Source of the DNA: Falsiroseomonas oleicola
Lineage (GTDB): Bacteria; Pseudomonadota; Alphaproteobacteria; Acetobacterales; Acetobacteraceae
NCBI RefSeq assembly: GCF_019029495.1
Contig: NZ_JAERQM010000002.1
Location: 372,001-436,000 of the forward strand
Reading direction: 5' to 3'
Length of the DNA stretch: 64,000 bases
This document shows positions 1 to 9,017 of this stretch, in pieces (position 1 is the first letter of the stretch; every line of letters starts with the position of its first letter). The translations under genes were made by a program, and so were the position numbers. A model generated the notes under the pieces. That model ran no database searches and was not told the origin of the DNA. It saw only the letters and a list, made by a program, of their open reading frames with translations.

Positions 1-817
1 CGGCATTGATCCGATCCGCGATCTCCCGCGGCATGGCGCGGGGGCCCCAGACGCCGTACCAGGAATAGAATTCGAAGCCGGCCAGCCCGCCTTCGACTGC
101 CGTCGGCAGTTCCGGCGCCAGGGGTGTGCGGGTGGGGGTGGCGATGGCGAGCCCGCGCAACTGCCCGCCGCGCACCAGCGGCAGCGTGGACAGCACGGGG
201 TCGAACATCAACTGGGTATTGCCCGCCGCCACATCGGTCAGCGCCGGCGAACTGCCGCGATAGCCGACGATCTCGATATTGGCGCCGGTGACGCGGTTGA
301 ACTCGATGCTGGCCAGGTGCCCGGCGGCGCCGAGGCTGCTGGTGGCGAAGGTCCAGCGCGCCGGATCGCGCTTCGCCGCCTCCACCACCGCCGCGATCGT
401 GGTCTGCGGCAGGCGGGGGTTGGAGACCAGCACCAGCGGGCCGCGCGCGGTGCGGGCCAGGGGGATGAAATCCGCCACCGGGTCATAGGGCGCCGCCTTC
501 ATCACATGACGCGCCATCGGGTGGATCGAGGCGGAGGCCAGGATGGTATAGCCATCGGGCGCGGCCTGGAGCACCGCCTGGCTGCCGATAGCGCCATTGG
601 CCCCGGCGCGGTTTTCCACCACCACCGGGACGCCGAGCTTTTCCTGAAGTTTCTGGGCGGACAGCCGGGCCATGGCATCGGTCGCGGCGCCGGGTGTGTA
701 GGGGACGATCATGCGGATCGGACGCGCCGGCCAGGCCTGGGCCAGGACCCGGGGGGCCGCGAGGGAGGATGCCAGCAGACCACCGCCTGCCGCCAGAATG
801 CCACGCCTGTCGATCAT
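1..817 (-). CDS. Bug/TctC-family periplasmic binding protein, 3' end outside window
   Basis: Periplasmic solute-binding protein of the Bug family (tripartite tricarboxylate transporter receptor, TctC). About 272 residues are present; the C-terminus runs off the left edge. The start is MIDRRGILAAGG, a short basic n-region followed by a hydrophobic Ala/Gly/Leu segment ending in VLAQA, so a signal peptide cleaved near residue 27 is likely. Family landmarks are the R-I/M-IVPYTPG strand, VVVENRAGANG, the APDGYT loop and VGYRGSSPALTDVAAG. No TctA or TctB membrane subunits lie nearby, which is usual for Bug proteins. It is divergent from the DUF1194 gene across about 90 bases. The ligand, probably an organic acid, cannot be deduced. 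Confidence 0.88.
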   Translation of the reverse strand, partial: MIDRRGILAAGGGLLASSLAAPRVLAQAWPARPIRMIVPYTPGAATDAMARLSAQKLQEKLGVPVVVENRAGANGAIGSQAVLQAAPDGYTILASASIHPMARHVMKAAPYDPVADFIPLARTARGPLVLVSNPRLPQTTIAAVVEAAKRDPARWTFATSSLGAAGHLASIEFNRVTGANIEIVGYRGSSPALTDVAAGNTQLMFDPVLSTLPLVRGGQLRGLAIATPTRTPLAPELPTAVEGGLAGFEFYSWYGVWGPRAMPREIADRINA

Positions 818-905
818 CCTGCGCTCACCTGTCTTGTTCGTGAGGCATGCTGGCATCGGCCAGGCGGGGATGCAAACAGCTTCGTGGAACAGGATGGTTA
901 TACCG

Positions 906-1529
906 ATGGATGACGTGGATATCGCCCTCTGCCTCGCCATGGATGTCTCCGCGAGCGTCGATTTCGCCGAGTTCAACCTGATGGCCGGCGGTACCGCTGC
1001 CGCCTTCCGCGACCCCGATGTGCTGGCCGCCGCCACCGCCGGGCCGCGCGGCGCGGCGGCGGTGGCGCTGCTGCTGTGGTCCGGACCCGGGGCGCAGGAC
1101 CTGGCGGTGGGCTGGACCCGCATCGCCGATGCGGCGGGGGCGGAGGCTTTGGCCGTCGCCATCGAGAACTGCCCGCGCCTGCCCCGCCCCGGCGCCACCG
1201 CGCTGGGGGAGGGGATGGCCGCCGGCCTCGCCGTGCTGGCCCGCGCGCCGGGCGACCCCACGCGACTGGTGCTCGATGTCTCGGGCGACGGCCGCCACAA
1301 TGCCGGGCGGGCGCCCGGGCCGGTGCGGGACCTGGCGGTGGCAGCGGGGCTGACGGTGAACGGCCTCGCCATCCTGAACGAGGAGCCGGACCTGCTGGAC
1401 CATTATGTGGCGGAGGTGATCGGCGGCCCCGGCAGCTTCGCCATGCCCTGCGCCGACACCATCGATTTCGCGGACGCCATCCTGCGCAAGCTGCGCCGGG
1501 AATTGCTGGGTGGCACCTTGGTCGTATAG
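906..1529 (+). CDS. DUF1194 (von Willebrand A-like) protein
   Basis: A 207-residue protein that looks like the DUF1194 family, which has a von Willebrand factor A-like fold. The N-terminus carries a metal-ion-dependent adhesion motif, DVSASVD (DxSxS), followed by the typical EFNLMAGG continuation; later blocks VLDVSGDGRHN and NGLAILNEEPDLLDHY are characteristic. No signal peptide is seen from this start, although many relatives are exported. An in-frame ATG four codons upstream (894, MVIPMDD) is an alternative start. It lies 48 bases before the phnW-like gene and could be co-transcribed. Function is unknown for the family. Confidence 0.8.
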   Translation: MDDVDIALCLAMDVSASVDFAEFNLMAGGTAAAFRDPDVLAAATAGPRGAAAVALLLWSGPGAQDLAVGWTRIADAAGAEALAVAIENCPRLPRPGATALGEGMAAGLAVLARAPGDPTRLVLDVSGDGRHNAGRAPGPVRDLAVAAGLTVNGLAILNEEPDLLDHYVAEVIGGPGSFAMPCADTIDFADAILRKLRRELLGGTLVV

Positions 1530-1577
1530 CCGGGGGTGGTATAGCCGGGGGGCAATGCCTCAGACGGTGAAATCCCC

Positions 1578-2690
1578 ATGCTGCTGCTGATCCCCGGCCC
1601 CGTGCAGACCCGCCCCGAAGTCCGCGCCTGCATGGCCGAGGATATCGCCCCCTGGGACGAGGATTTCCGCGACGAATACGCCGCCATGCGGCCGCGCATC
1701 GTGCAGATCGCCGGTGGGGTGGAAGGGGTGCATGCCTCCATGCCGCTGCCGGGCTGCGGCCATATGATCATCGAGGCGGCGATCCGCACCTTCGTGCCCG
1801 CCGGCCGGAAGCTGCTGGTGGTGCGCAATGGCGGCTATGCCGAGCGTCTGGCACGGCTGGCGGAGACGGCGGGCCGGGTGGTGGTGGCGCTCGACGGGCC
1901 GGACGACGTGCCGATGTCGCCGGAGCGACTTGCCCAGGCATTGGCGGAGAACCCCGATTGCGGCCATGTCGCGCTGGTGGTCAGCGAGACCGGCACCGGC
2001 ATCATCAACGACCCGCAGATCCTGGGGCCGGTGATCGCGGCGGCGGGGCGGCGGATGATCTGCGACGCGGTCTCCGCCTTCGGCGCGCTGCCGTTCCGCA
2101 TGGACGCGCATCCGGAATGCGATGTCGTGGTCTTCACCTCCAACAAGTGCCTGGAGGGTCTGCCGGGCTTCGGCTTCGCCGTGGCGCCGATCGCGCGGCT
2201 GGAAGCCTGCCGTGGCCAGGCCGGATCCTGGGTGATGGATCTGTCGGACGTCTACGACCACGCCCTGAAGAACGGGTGGGGCAGCTTCCGCTTCACCCCG
2301 GCGGTGCAGGCGCTGCGGGCCTTCGGCAAGGCGATGGAGGTCTATGAGGCGGAGGGGGGTCAGCCGGCGCGCCTCGCGCGCTACAGCCGCAACCGGGACG
2401 TGATGTATGCGGGGCTGAAGGCGCTCGGCTTCACGCCCTATGTCGCGCCGGAGCATCAGGGGCCGATCATCGTCAACGTCTACCAGCCCAACGACCCGAA
2501 ATGGAGCCTGGAGGCCTTCCAGCGGGGCATGAAGGCGCGCGGCGTGATCCTTTCCGACTTCTCCTCGACCAAGGTGCCCAGCATGCGCTTCGGCTGCATC
2601 GGCGCGATCGACGAGAAGGACATCCGCTTCGCCCTGACGCAGGCCGAGGCGGTGTTGGCGGAGATGGGCGTGACGCAGCGCGGCGTCTGA
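1578..2690 (+). CDS. phnW: PhnW-like 2-aminoethylphosphonate:pyruvate aminotransferase (class V)
   Basis: A 370-residue PLP enzyme of aminotransferase class V. The N-terminus LLLIPGPVQTRPEV is the usual GP-T opening of the AGXT/PhnW group. DAVSAFG supplies the PLP-ring aspartate (D163), and TSNKCLEGLPGFGF contains the Schiff-base lysine (K190); the SNKC-x-x-G-x-PGF form is typical of PhnW rather than of serine:glyoxylate enzymes. PhnW converts 2-aminoethylphosphonate plus pyruvate to phosphonoacetaldehyde plus alanine. No phnX, phnA or phosphonate transporter is in the window, so this is an isolated copy and substrate assignment is moderately sure. Another alanine/serine:glyoxylate-type aminotransferase remains possible. 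Confidence 0.75.
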   Translation: MLLLIPGPVQTRPEVRACMAEDIAPWDEDFRDEYAAMRPRIVQIAGGVEGVHASMPLPGCGHMIIEAAIRTFVPAGRKLLVVRNGGYAERLARLAETAGRVVVALDGPDDVPMSPERLAQALAENPDCGHVALVVSETGTGIINDPQILGPVIAAAGRRMICDAVSAFGALPFRMDAHPECDVVVFTSNKCLEGLPGFGFAVAPIARLEACRGQAGSWVMDLSDVYDHALKNGWGSFRFTPAVQALRAFGKAMEVYEAEGGQPARLARYSRNRDVMYAGLKALGFTPYVAPEHQGPIIVNVYQPNDPKWSLEAFQRGMKARGVILSDFSSTKVPSMRFGCIGAIDEKDIRFALTQAEAVLAEMGVTQRGV

Positions 2691-2969
2691 CAACGCCGGG
2701 TCTGGCTGCGCCCTGTTGCTTGACACGACCAAGGTTTGTCGCGCTGTCGACACGACAGAATCACGTTTTTCTTCCCGCCGCGGGCAGTCGCCGGACCCGG
2801 CGCCGCATCCATTTCAACAGGCGCCGCCAGAAGGCCCGCGAGCGAAGGCGATTTACCGAAAGTTGTTTCTTGTAGAGAATGGAATCCGACGCCGACATTT
2901 TGTTGACTTTAGCAAAATCAATGGCTAACTGTAATCACGCGTCCATTTTTTTGGTTGGCCCGAAGAAAC
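2691..2969. promoter_or_regulatory. Intergenic region upstream of the cellulose operon, relatively AT-rich
   Basis: About 280 bases without a convincing gene, with runs of A/T (especially 2855-2965) that stand out from the GC-rich surroundings. It contains a consensus-like TTGACA at 2720-2725 and TTGACT at 2903-2908, but neither has a good -10 hexamer at normal spacing. GACACGAC occurs at 2722-2729 and again around 2751, next to the palindrome TGTCGACA. The region probably holds the promoter and regulatory sites of the bcs operon; no exact start site can be assigned. Confidence 0.4.
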
Positions 2970-3611
2970 ATGCAGCAACATATCGCGAGGCTCGTTTCTT
3001 CTTGCGGGCTTTCGCGATTCGACTACCGCGCATGGCCGGGCATCGAAGTCGTGGTCGCACAGCCCGCAGCGCGGGAGGATGCACCGCCCGCGCCGCGGGA
3101 GGACGAGGCGGCACCGCCTGCCGCCGATGAGGTGTCTGGCGCCGCTGCGGAGGATGCGGCGGCGGCGATGCCGCTCCAGGCGAGCCAGCCCCAGCCGGTG
3201 TTGCCCCAGCCAGCGCCGGCCAAGACGCAGCCGCCCGAGGCATCGCGGCCCGCGCCGTCCTCGCCCGACCCGCGTTCCGGCGACGAGGCGATGTCGAGGC
3301 CGCGCGCCAGGTCCTTGCTGGCGGGTCTTGCGAAGCTGATCGAATCACCGCCGCCACGGATCGTCATCGCGGAACCGCCTGTCGCGCCGATCGCGCCACC
3401 GGGTCTTGGTCGCCGGGCACAGGAGCGTCCACCCGGCCCGCCCCCTGGCTATGAAGCGCCCGTCCATGTCGGCTACCTGCCGGCACCGAAGGCGCCACAA
3501 ACGCCACGCGCGGCGGCGGCCCCGCGCCGCTTCGCGCTGCTCGACGAAATCGCCGTCGCCAGGCGGCGCGTTGACCCGCGCCGCGGCGCGTCGCATCTGC
3601 CCCCGGATTAA
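2970..3611 (+). CDS. Proline-rich BcsP/BcsR-like cellulose accessory protein
   Basis: A 213-residue Ala/Pro-rich, low-complexity protein directly before bcsQ (30-base gap). The first 25 residues, MQQHIARLVSSCGLSRFDYR, resemble the short N-terminal block of BcsR/BcsP proteins (a D/H-I-x-x-L...G...Y pattern). A second short block, ARSLLAGLAKLIESP, resembles a hydrophobic patch seen in BcsP-type proteins. The rest is Pro/Ala-rich linker. There is no signal peptide or transmembrane segment. I infer a cytoplasmic partner of BcsQ or BcsA from position and these weak similarities. The ATG at 2970 is preferred; a TTG at 2955 would add five residues. Both lack a strong ribosome-binding site. Confidence 0.5.
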   Translation: MQQHIARLVSSCGLSRFDYRAWPGIEVVVAQPAAREDAPPAPREDEAAPPAADEVSGAAAEDAAAAMPLQASQPQPVLPQPAPAKTQPPEASRPAPSSPDPRSGDEAMSRPRARSLLAGLAKLIESPPPRIVIAEPPVAPIAPPGLGRRAQERPPGPPPGYEAPVHVGYLPAPKAPQTPRAAAAPRRFALLDEIAVARRRVDPRRGASHLPPD

Positions 3612-3641
3612 TCCCACTCCAAATAGAGCACGCCCAGCATC

Positions 3642-4469
3642 ATGCCGCTCGTCGCATTCGTCTCGCCCAAGGGGGGCGTCGGCAAGACCACCCTCGCCGC
3701 CAATGTCGCCGCCGTGCTGGCGGCGCGGGGGCATGAGGTTGTGGGCCTCGACCTCGATCCGCAGAACGCGCTGCGCCTGCATCTCGGCGTGCCGATCGAT
3801 CACGATGACGGCTTCCTCGCGCAGCTCGGGCAGGAGCGCCCCTGGCGCGAAGGACTGCGCCAGACGCGGGCCAATGTCGCGCTGCTGCCGCATGGCTACA
3901 CCGAACCCCATGCCGCCCTGGCCCTGACCCGCCTGCTGCTGGAACAGCCGGAGGTGTTGGCCAACCAGGTGAAGGACATGCTGGCCGCGCCGCAGCGCGT
4001 CGTGGTGGTCGATGCCCCGCCGGGACCCTCGCCGGCGCTGTCAGCCGTCTTGCCGCTGGCGGATGTGATCTGCGTCGTGCTGCTCTCCGATTCCGGCTCG
4101 GCCTCCTTCATCCCCTCCATCGTCACCGGGCGCTTCCTGGGGCGCGGGACCCTGGCGGCGCGCTCGGCGCTGAAGGCCATGCTGGTGTTGAACCAGGTGG
4201 AGCTGGGCGCGCCGCTCTCCGATGCCGTGCTGGATTTCGCCCAGCAGGCCATGGGCGACCGCCCGGTGAGTGTCGTTGCGCGCGATCCCGCGGTGGCGGA
4301 AGCGCTGGCCGATCGCCGCCTGCCGGTGGAGGGCGCCGGCCCGGGCGCGGACGACCTGGTGCTGCTGGCGGAGCGGATCGAGGGTCTGCTGGCCCTGGCC
4401 GCGCCGCCGGACAGGGACAAGCCGCGCCCGGCCTTCTCCGCCCTGGCCTCCTGGGGGCACCGGCGTTGA
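3642..4469 (+). CDS. bcsQ: BcsQ, MinD/ParA-like ATPase of cellulose synthesis
   Basis: A 275-residue P-loop ATPase of the ParA/MinD superfamily, BcsQ (YhjQ) type. The deviant Walker A motif PKGGVGKTTLAANVA begins at residue 9, with signature lysine K10 and P-loop lysine K15. DLDPQNALRLHLG follows, and VVVVDAPPGPSPAL is the Walker B strand. In enterobacteria BcsQ helps localise or assemble the cellulose synthase at the inner membrane. The last base triplets overlap the TTG start of the synthase (TTGA, 4466-4469), indicating translational coupling. Confidence 0.9.
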   Translation: MPLVAFVSPKGGVGKTTLAANVAAVLAARGHEVVGLDLDPQNALRLHLGVPIDHDDGFLAQLGQERPWREGLRQTRANVALLPHGYTEPHAALALTRLLLEQPEVLANQVKDMLAAPQRVVVVDAPPGPSPALSAVLPLADVICVVLLSDSGSASFIPSIVTGRFLGRGTLAARSALKAMLVLNQVELGAPLSDAVLDFAQQAMGDRPVSVVARDPAVAEALADRRLPVEGAGPGADDLVLLAERIEGLLALAAPPDRDKPRPAFSALASWGHRR

Positions 4470-7400
4470 TCCGCGCCGCGACGGAGGGCAGGCTGCCGCT
4501 GCCCGGCCGTCTGCTGCGCGGCACCCTGGTGGGTCTCGGCCTGCTGGCGCTGGTCATCGTCGTCACGGTGCCGCTGCCGGGACCGGCGCAGGGCGTGCTG
4601 ACCCTGGCCGGCGCCGCCGCCTTCATCATCCTCAACCGTTTCCGCTCGCGGTTGGTGACCGTGGTGCTGGTGATGCTCTCGGTCGCCATCACCAGCCGCT
4701 ACCTGTTCTGGCGGGTGACCCAGACCCTGGAATTCGAAACCTTCCTGGGCGGCGTCCTCTCCATCGGCCTGATCCTGGCGGAGTTCTACGCGGCGACGCT
4801 GCTGTTCCTGTCCTATGTCCAGCTCACCTGGCCGCTGGAACGCAAGCCGGTGCCCCTGCCGGCGAACATGGACGAATGGCCGACCGTCGACATCTACGTC
4901 CCGTCCTACAACGAGGATCTGGAGATCGTCCGCCCCACCGTGCTGGCCGCGATGAACATCGACTGGCCGCGCGACAAGATGAACGTCTACATCCTGGATG
5001 ACGGGCGCCGCCCCGCCTTCCGGCAATTCGCCGAGGACATCGGCTGCGGCTACATCATCCGCCCGGACAACAAGGGCGCCAAGGCCGGCAATATCAACCA
5101 TGCGCTGAAGCACACCGATGGCGAATACATCGCCATCTTCGACTGCGACCACGCGCCGACCCGCGCCTTCCTGCAATTGACCGCCGGCTGGATGGTGCGG
5201 GACAGGCGCATCGCGCTGGTGCAGACGCCGCACTTCTTCTACTCGGCCGACCCCTTCGAGCGGAACCTGGCACGCCAGCGCCCGGTGCCGAATGAGGGCC
5301 TGCTGTTCTACGGCGCGATCCAGCCCGGCAACGACCTGTGGAACGCCGCCTTCTTCTGCGGCTCCTGCGCCCTGATCCGGCGCACGGCGCTGGAGGAGGT
5401 GGGCGGCGTGCCGCACCAGACGGTGACGGAGGACTGCCACTGTTCCTTCCTGATGCAGAAGAAGGGCTGGCACACCGCCTATATCCGCCTGCCGCTGGCC
5501 GCCGGCCTCGCCACCGAACGCCTGTCCATCCATATGGGCCAGCGCATGCGCTGGGCGCGCGGGATGATCCAGATCCTGCGCCAGGAAAACACGCCGATGG
5601 CGCGGGAGCTGACGGTGGCGCAGCGGCTTTGCTACACCACCGCGGGCTTCTCCTTCCTGTTCGCGCTGCCGCGCATCGTCTTCCTGACCTCGCCGCTGGC
5701 CTTCCTGTTCCTCGGCCAGAACATCATCGCCGCCTCGCCGCTGGCCATCATCGCCTATGCCGGCAGCCACATGATCCACGCCTTCGGCACCGCCGCGCGC
5801 CTGAACGGCAAGAACCGCCATTCCTTCTGGTCCGAAATCTATGAGGCGACGCTGGCCGGCCCGCTGGTGCGGGTCACCCTCGCCACGCTGTGGGACCCGT
5901 TGAAGGGCAAGTTCAACGTGACCGACAAGGGCGGCATGGTGGAGGAAGGCTATCTCGACGTGCGCGCCGTGCTGCCGACCATGATCATCCTCGGCCTGCT
6001 GCTGATCGGCGTTTCCATCGGCCTCTACGGGCTGTTCACCACGCCCACCGCCTCGCTGGAATTCCAGGCCTATGCCCTGAACACGCTCTGGGCCGTGCTC
6101 TGCCTGGTGCCGGTCTCGGCCGCCGTCGCCGTCGGCGTGGAGCGGGAGCAGATGCGCGCCCGCGCCCGGATCCAGACCGCCATCCCGGCGGAGGTGGTGC
6201 TGCCGGACGGGCGGCGCATGCCGGCCACGACCTCCGACCTGTCGCTGTCCGGCGCGCGGCTGCGGCTGGACCGGCCGCTGGGCGTGGCGGATGAGGAAAA
6301 CTGCCGCATCGCCCTTCATGTGGGGGGCGAGGTGCAGGAAGTGCCGGCGCAGCTTGTGCGCTGGGACGACAATGAGGCGATGGTGCGTTTCCAGCTCAAG
6401 GATGTCCGGGACGAAATGGCCTTGGTGCGTGTGTTCTTCGGCCGCCCGGATGCCTGGATCGAATGGGACAACTGGGCGCGCGACAAGCCGCTGCGGGCGC
6501 TGCGCGACGTGGTCGCGGCGACGCGCGACGCGGTCTTCGTGCGCTACCGCTTCCGCATCCGCGGCACGCCGGTGCGCACCCCGGCGGCGCTGATCGCCGC
6601 CTCCGAACGCAAGTCGGAGATGCTGCGCCCGCGTCAACCGCGCGCGGTCGCGCCGGCTCCGGCGCCGGTCCGGCTGCCTGATGTCGCCGCCGGCTTGCTG
6701 CTCGCGGCGATGCTGGGCCTCGCCGCGCCGGCCTTCGCCCAGGCGCCCCTGTTGGACCCGGGCGCGCTGATGGCGCAGCCGCTGCCCCCCGCGCTGCCAC
6801 CCGCGGCACCGACGCCCCTGGCCGCGCCGCCGCCGCTCGCCGCCGCGCCGCTGTCCTCGCCCTCGGTGCGTGAGCTGCGCTTCACCTTGCGGGAGCTGGG
6901 CCTGGCCGGCCCGATGCAGTTCCGCGGCACGGCGGATCTGCAGGGCGTGCTGTTCGGCTTTTCCCGCGACGAGGTGGTGACGGCGGCACGGCTGGTGGTG
7001 CAGGGCGGCTCCTCCGCCCAGCTCCTGCCCTCCCAGTCGCAGGTCGCGGTGACGCTGAACGAACAATTCGTCGGCAATATCCCGCTGGACCCGGCGCGCG
7101 GCGCCTTCGGGCCGGTCGGCTACGACCTGGACCCGGTGGCCTTCGCCGAGCTGAACCGGCTGAACTTCCGCTTCAGCGGCCGCTACACCACCGAATGCAA
7201 CGACCCGCTCTCCGGCCTGCTCTCGGCCAATGTGTCGGATCTCTCCACGCTGTCGCTGACCATCGAGCGGCTGATCCCCCAGCGCGATCTGGCGCGGCTG
7301 CCGGAGCCGTTGTTCGACCGCCGCAACCTGCGCCAGGCGCTGACGCTGCCGGTGGTCATGGCCTCCGAATCCGGGGCCACGGCGCTGCGCGCGGCGGCCA

Positions 7401-9016
7401 TCGCCACCTCCTACTTCGCGGTGGAGGCCGATTACCGGGGCGCCCGCTTCCCGGTCTTCCGGCAGATTCCGCAGACCGGCAATGCCATCGTCCTGGTGAC
7501 CAGCGAGGATGCCGTCCCCAACCTCCCACTGCCGCGCATCGCCGGGCCCACTTTGTCCCTGGTGCCGAACCCGACCGACCCCTTCGGCACGGTGCTGGTG
7601 ATCGCCGGCCGGTCGGAGGTCGAACTGGTGCAGGTGGCGACCACCCTGGCCGTGGCCGGCAACAGCTTCGGCGGCGAATCGGTGGAGGTCTCGGCGCCGC
7701 CCAGCCTGGCGCCGCGCCGGCCCTATGACGCGCCGCGCTGGGTCTCGGCCAGTGGGCCGGAGGAATTCGGCCGGCGGACCGATCGGAACGACCTCCAGGC
7801 CTATGGCTACACCCCCGGCACCATCCGCGTGCCGCTGCGCACGGCGCCGGACCTGCTGACCTGGGCCGGGCGCGGCATTCCGGTGGACATCGCCTTCCGC
7901 GCCCCGGCCGGGCAGGTGCTGGATGTCGCAGCGTCGCGGCTGGATGTCGCCGTCTCCGGCGCCTTCCTGAAATCGCTGCCGCTGGGCTCGGGCGAGCGCT
8001 GGTGGCTGCCCGGCTTCGCCACGAACTGGCTGACCGGCACGCTGCTGGACGATCCGGCGGTGCGGCGGGGCAGGGTGCTGGTGCCCACCTATCTGCTGGC
8101 GGGCCAGGACGAGCTTCAGATGCGCTTCGACATGCGCCCCCTGGCGCGGGGCGATTGCGCCGGCATCCCGGGCGACATCCGCGCCGCGATCGAGCCGGAT
8201 TCGACCATCGATATCTCGGGCGCCTGGCGCTATGCGCGCCTGCCCTCGCTCGGCTTCTTCGCCTCCTCGGGCTTCCCCTTCACCCGCATGGCGGACCTCT
8301 CCGCCACCACGGTGGTGCTGCCGGAGCAGCCGAACACGGTCGAGATCGGCGCCTTCCTCGACCTGGTCGGCACGCTGGCCCTGAAGGTCGGGCTGCCGGC
8401 GACCGGGCTCCAGGTCGTCTTCCCCAACGGGCTGTCCAGCATCGGGGACCGGGATGTGATCCTGCTCGGCACGCTCGCGCGCCAGCCGGCGGCGCCTGCG
8501 CTGCTGCGCGGCAGCGCGGTCCAGCTTGCGGACGGGCGCGTCAGCCTCGGCGCCTCCGACCGCCTGTCCTCGCTGCGCGCGCTGTTCCTGGGCGAGGGGG
8601 AGGAACGGCAGCGCGCCGCCGCCGCCTTGTCGGGGCTGGGCGACAACGTCGCGCTGATCGTCGGCACTGAATCCCCCAGCCATTCCGGCCGTTCCGTGGT
8701 CGCCATGCTGGGTGTCACGCCGCTGGCTTTGGCCAATGCCGTCACCACGCTGCGCGACCCGGCGACGGCGGGGCAGGTGCAGGGCGATCTCTCCGTGCTG
8801 AATGGCAACCGTGTCAGCGCCTTCAGCACCGGCCGCGGCTATACGGTCGGCGATCCGCCCCTCTGGCTGATGCCCTATCTGTGGATCGATGAGCAGCCCT
8901 GGGCGGTCGGCCTCCTCATGCTGGCGGCGGCCCTGTTGCTGGGCCTGCCCACCGCCTGGATGCTGCGCCGCCGTTCCGCCATGCGCCTGCGCGCGCGCAG
9001 CCCGAAAGGTCATTGA
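4466..9016 (+). CDS. bcsAB: Fused cellulose synthase BcsA-BcsB (AcsAB type)
   Basis: A 1516-residue fusion of catalytic BcsA and periplasmic BcsB in one polypeptide, as in Komagataeibacter AcsAB. Residues 1-540 hold inner-membrane helices and a family-2 glycosyltransferase with the processive motifs DDG (D178, D179), DCD (D226, D228), TED (D323) and QRMRW (359-363). It polymerises UDP-glucose into beta-1,4-glucan. A PilZ domain follows, with RxxxR at 560-564 and DxSxxG at 591-596, so activation by cyclic di-GMP is expected. From about residue 737 a hydrophobic segment ending AFAQA begins the BcsB part, which ends with a transmembrane helix near residues 1483-1505 and a basic tail. The TTG start overlaps the bcsQ stop; the first in-frame ATG would remove the first membrane segments. 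Confidence 0.95.
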   Translation: MIRAATEGRLPLPGRLLRGTLVGLGLLALVIVVTVPLPGPAQGVLTLAGAAAFIILNRFRSRLVTVVLVMLSVAITSRYLFWRVTQTLEFETFLGGVLSIGLILAEFYAATLLFLSYVQLTWPLERKPVPLPANMDEWPTVDIYVPSYNEDLEIVRPTVLAAMNIDWPRDKMNVYILDDGRRPAFRQFAEDIGCGYIIRPDNKGAKAGNINHALKHTDGEYIAIFDCDHAPTRAFLQLTAGWMVRDRRIALVQTPHFFYSADPFERNLARQRPVPNEGLLFYGAIQPGNDLWNAAFFCGSCALIRRTALEEVGGVPHQTVTEDCHCSFLMQKKGWHTAYIRLPLAAGLATERLSIHMGQRMRWARGMIQILRQENTPMARELTVAQRLCYTTAGFSFLFALPRIVFLTSPLAFLFLGQNIIAASPLAIIAYAGSHMIHAFGTAARLNGKNRHSFWSEIYEATLAGPLVRVTLATLWDPLKGKFNVTDKGGMVEEGYLDVRAVLPTMIILGLLLIGVSIGLYGLFTTPTASLEFQAYALNTLWAVLCLVPVSAAVAVGVEREQMRARARIQTAIPAEVVLPDGRRMPATTSDLSLSGARLRLDRPLGVADEENCRIALHVGGEVQEVPAQLVRWDDNEAMVRFQLKDVRDEMALVRVFFGRPDAWIEWDNWARDKPLRALRDVVAATRDAVFVRYRFRIRGTPVRTPAALIAASERKSEMLRPRQPRAVAPAPAPVRLPDVAAGLLLAAMLGLAAPAFAQAPLLDPGALMAQPLPPALPPAAPTPLAAPPPLAAAPLSSPSVRELRFTLRELGLAGPMQFRGTADLQGVLFGFSRDEVVTAARLVVQGGSSAQLLPSQSQVAVTLNEQFVGNIPLDPARGAFGPVGYDLDPVAFAELNRLNFRFSGRYTTECNDPLSGLLSANVSDLSTLSLTIERLIPQRDLARLPEPLFDRRNLRQALTLPVVMASESGATALRAAAIATSYFAVEADYRGARFPVFRQIPQTGNAIVLVTSEDAVPNLPLPRIAGPTLSLVPNPTDPFGTVLVIAGRSEVELVQVATTLAVAGNSFGGESVEVSAPPSLAPRRPYDAPRWVSASGPEEFGRRTDRNDLQAYGYTPGTIRVPLRTAPDLLTWAGRGIPVDIAFRAPAGQVLDVAASRLDVAVSGAFLKSLPLGSGERWWLPGFATNWLTGTLLDDPAVRRGRVLVPTYLLAGQDELQMRFDMRPLARGDCAGIPGDIRAAIEPDSTIDISGAWRYARLPSLGFFASSGFPFTRMADLSATTVVLPEQPNTVEIGAFLDLVGTLALKVGLPATGLQVVFPNGLSSIGDRDVILLGTLARQPAAPALLRGSAVQLADGRVSLGASDRLSSLRALFLGEGEERQRAAAALSGLGDNVALIVGTESPSHSGRSVVAMLGVTPLALANAVTTLRDPATAGQVQGDLSVLNGNRVSAFSTGRGYTVGDPPLWLMPYLWIDEQPWAVGLLMLAAALLLGLPTAWMLRRRSAMRLRARSPKGH

Positions 9017-9017
9017 G

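Noticed and set aside
2720-2748. Strong sigma-70 promoter at the perfect TTGACA (2720-2725)
   Set aside because: No acceptable -10 hexamer at 16-18 bases, and it lies about 245 bases before the first bcs gene.
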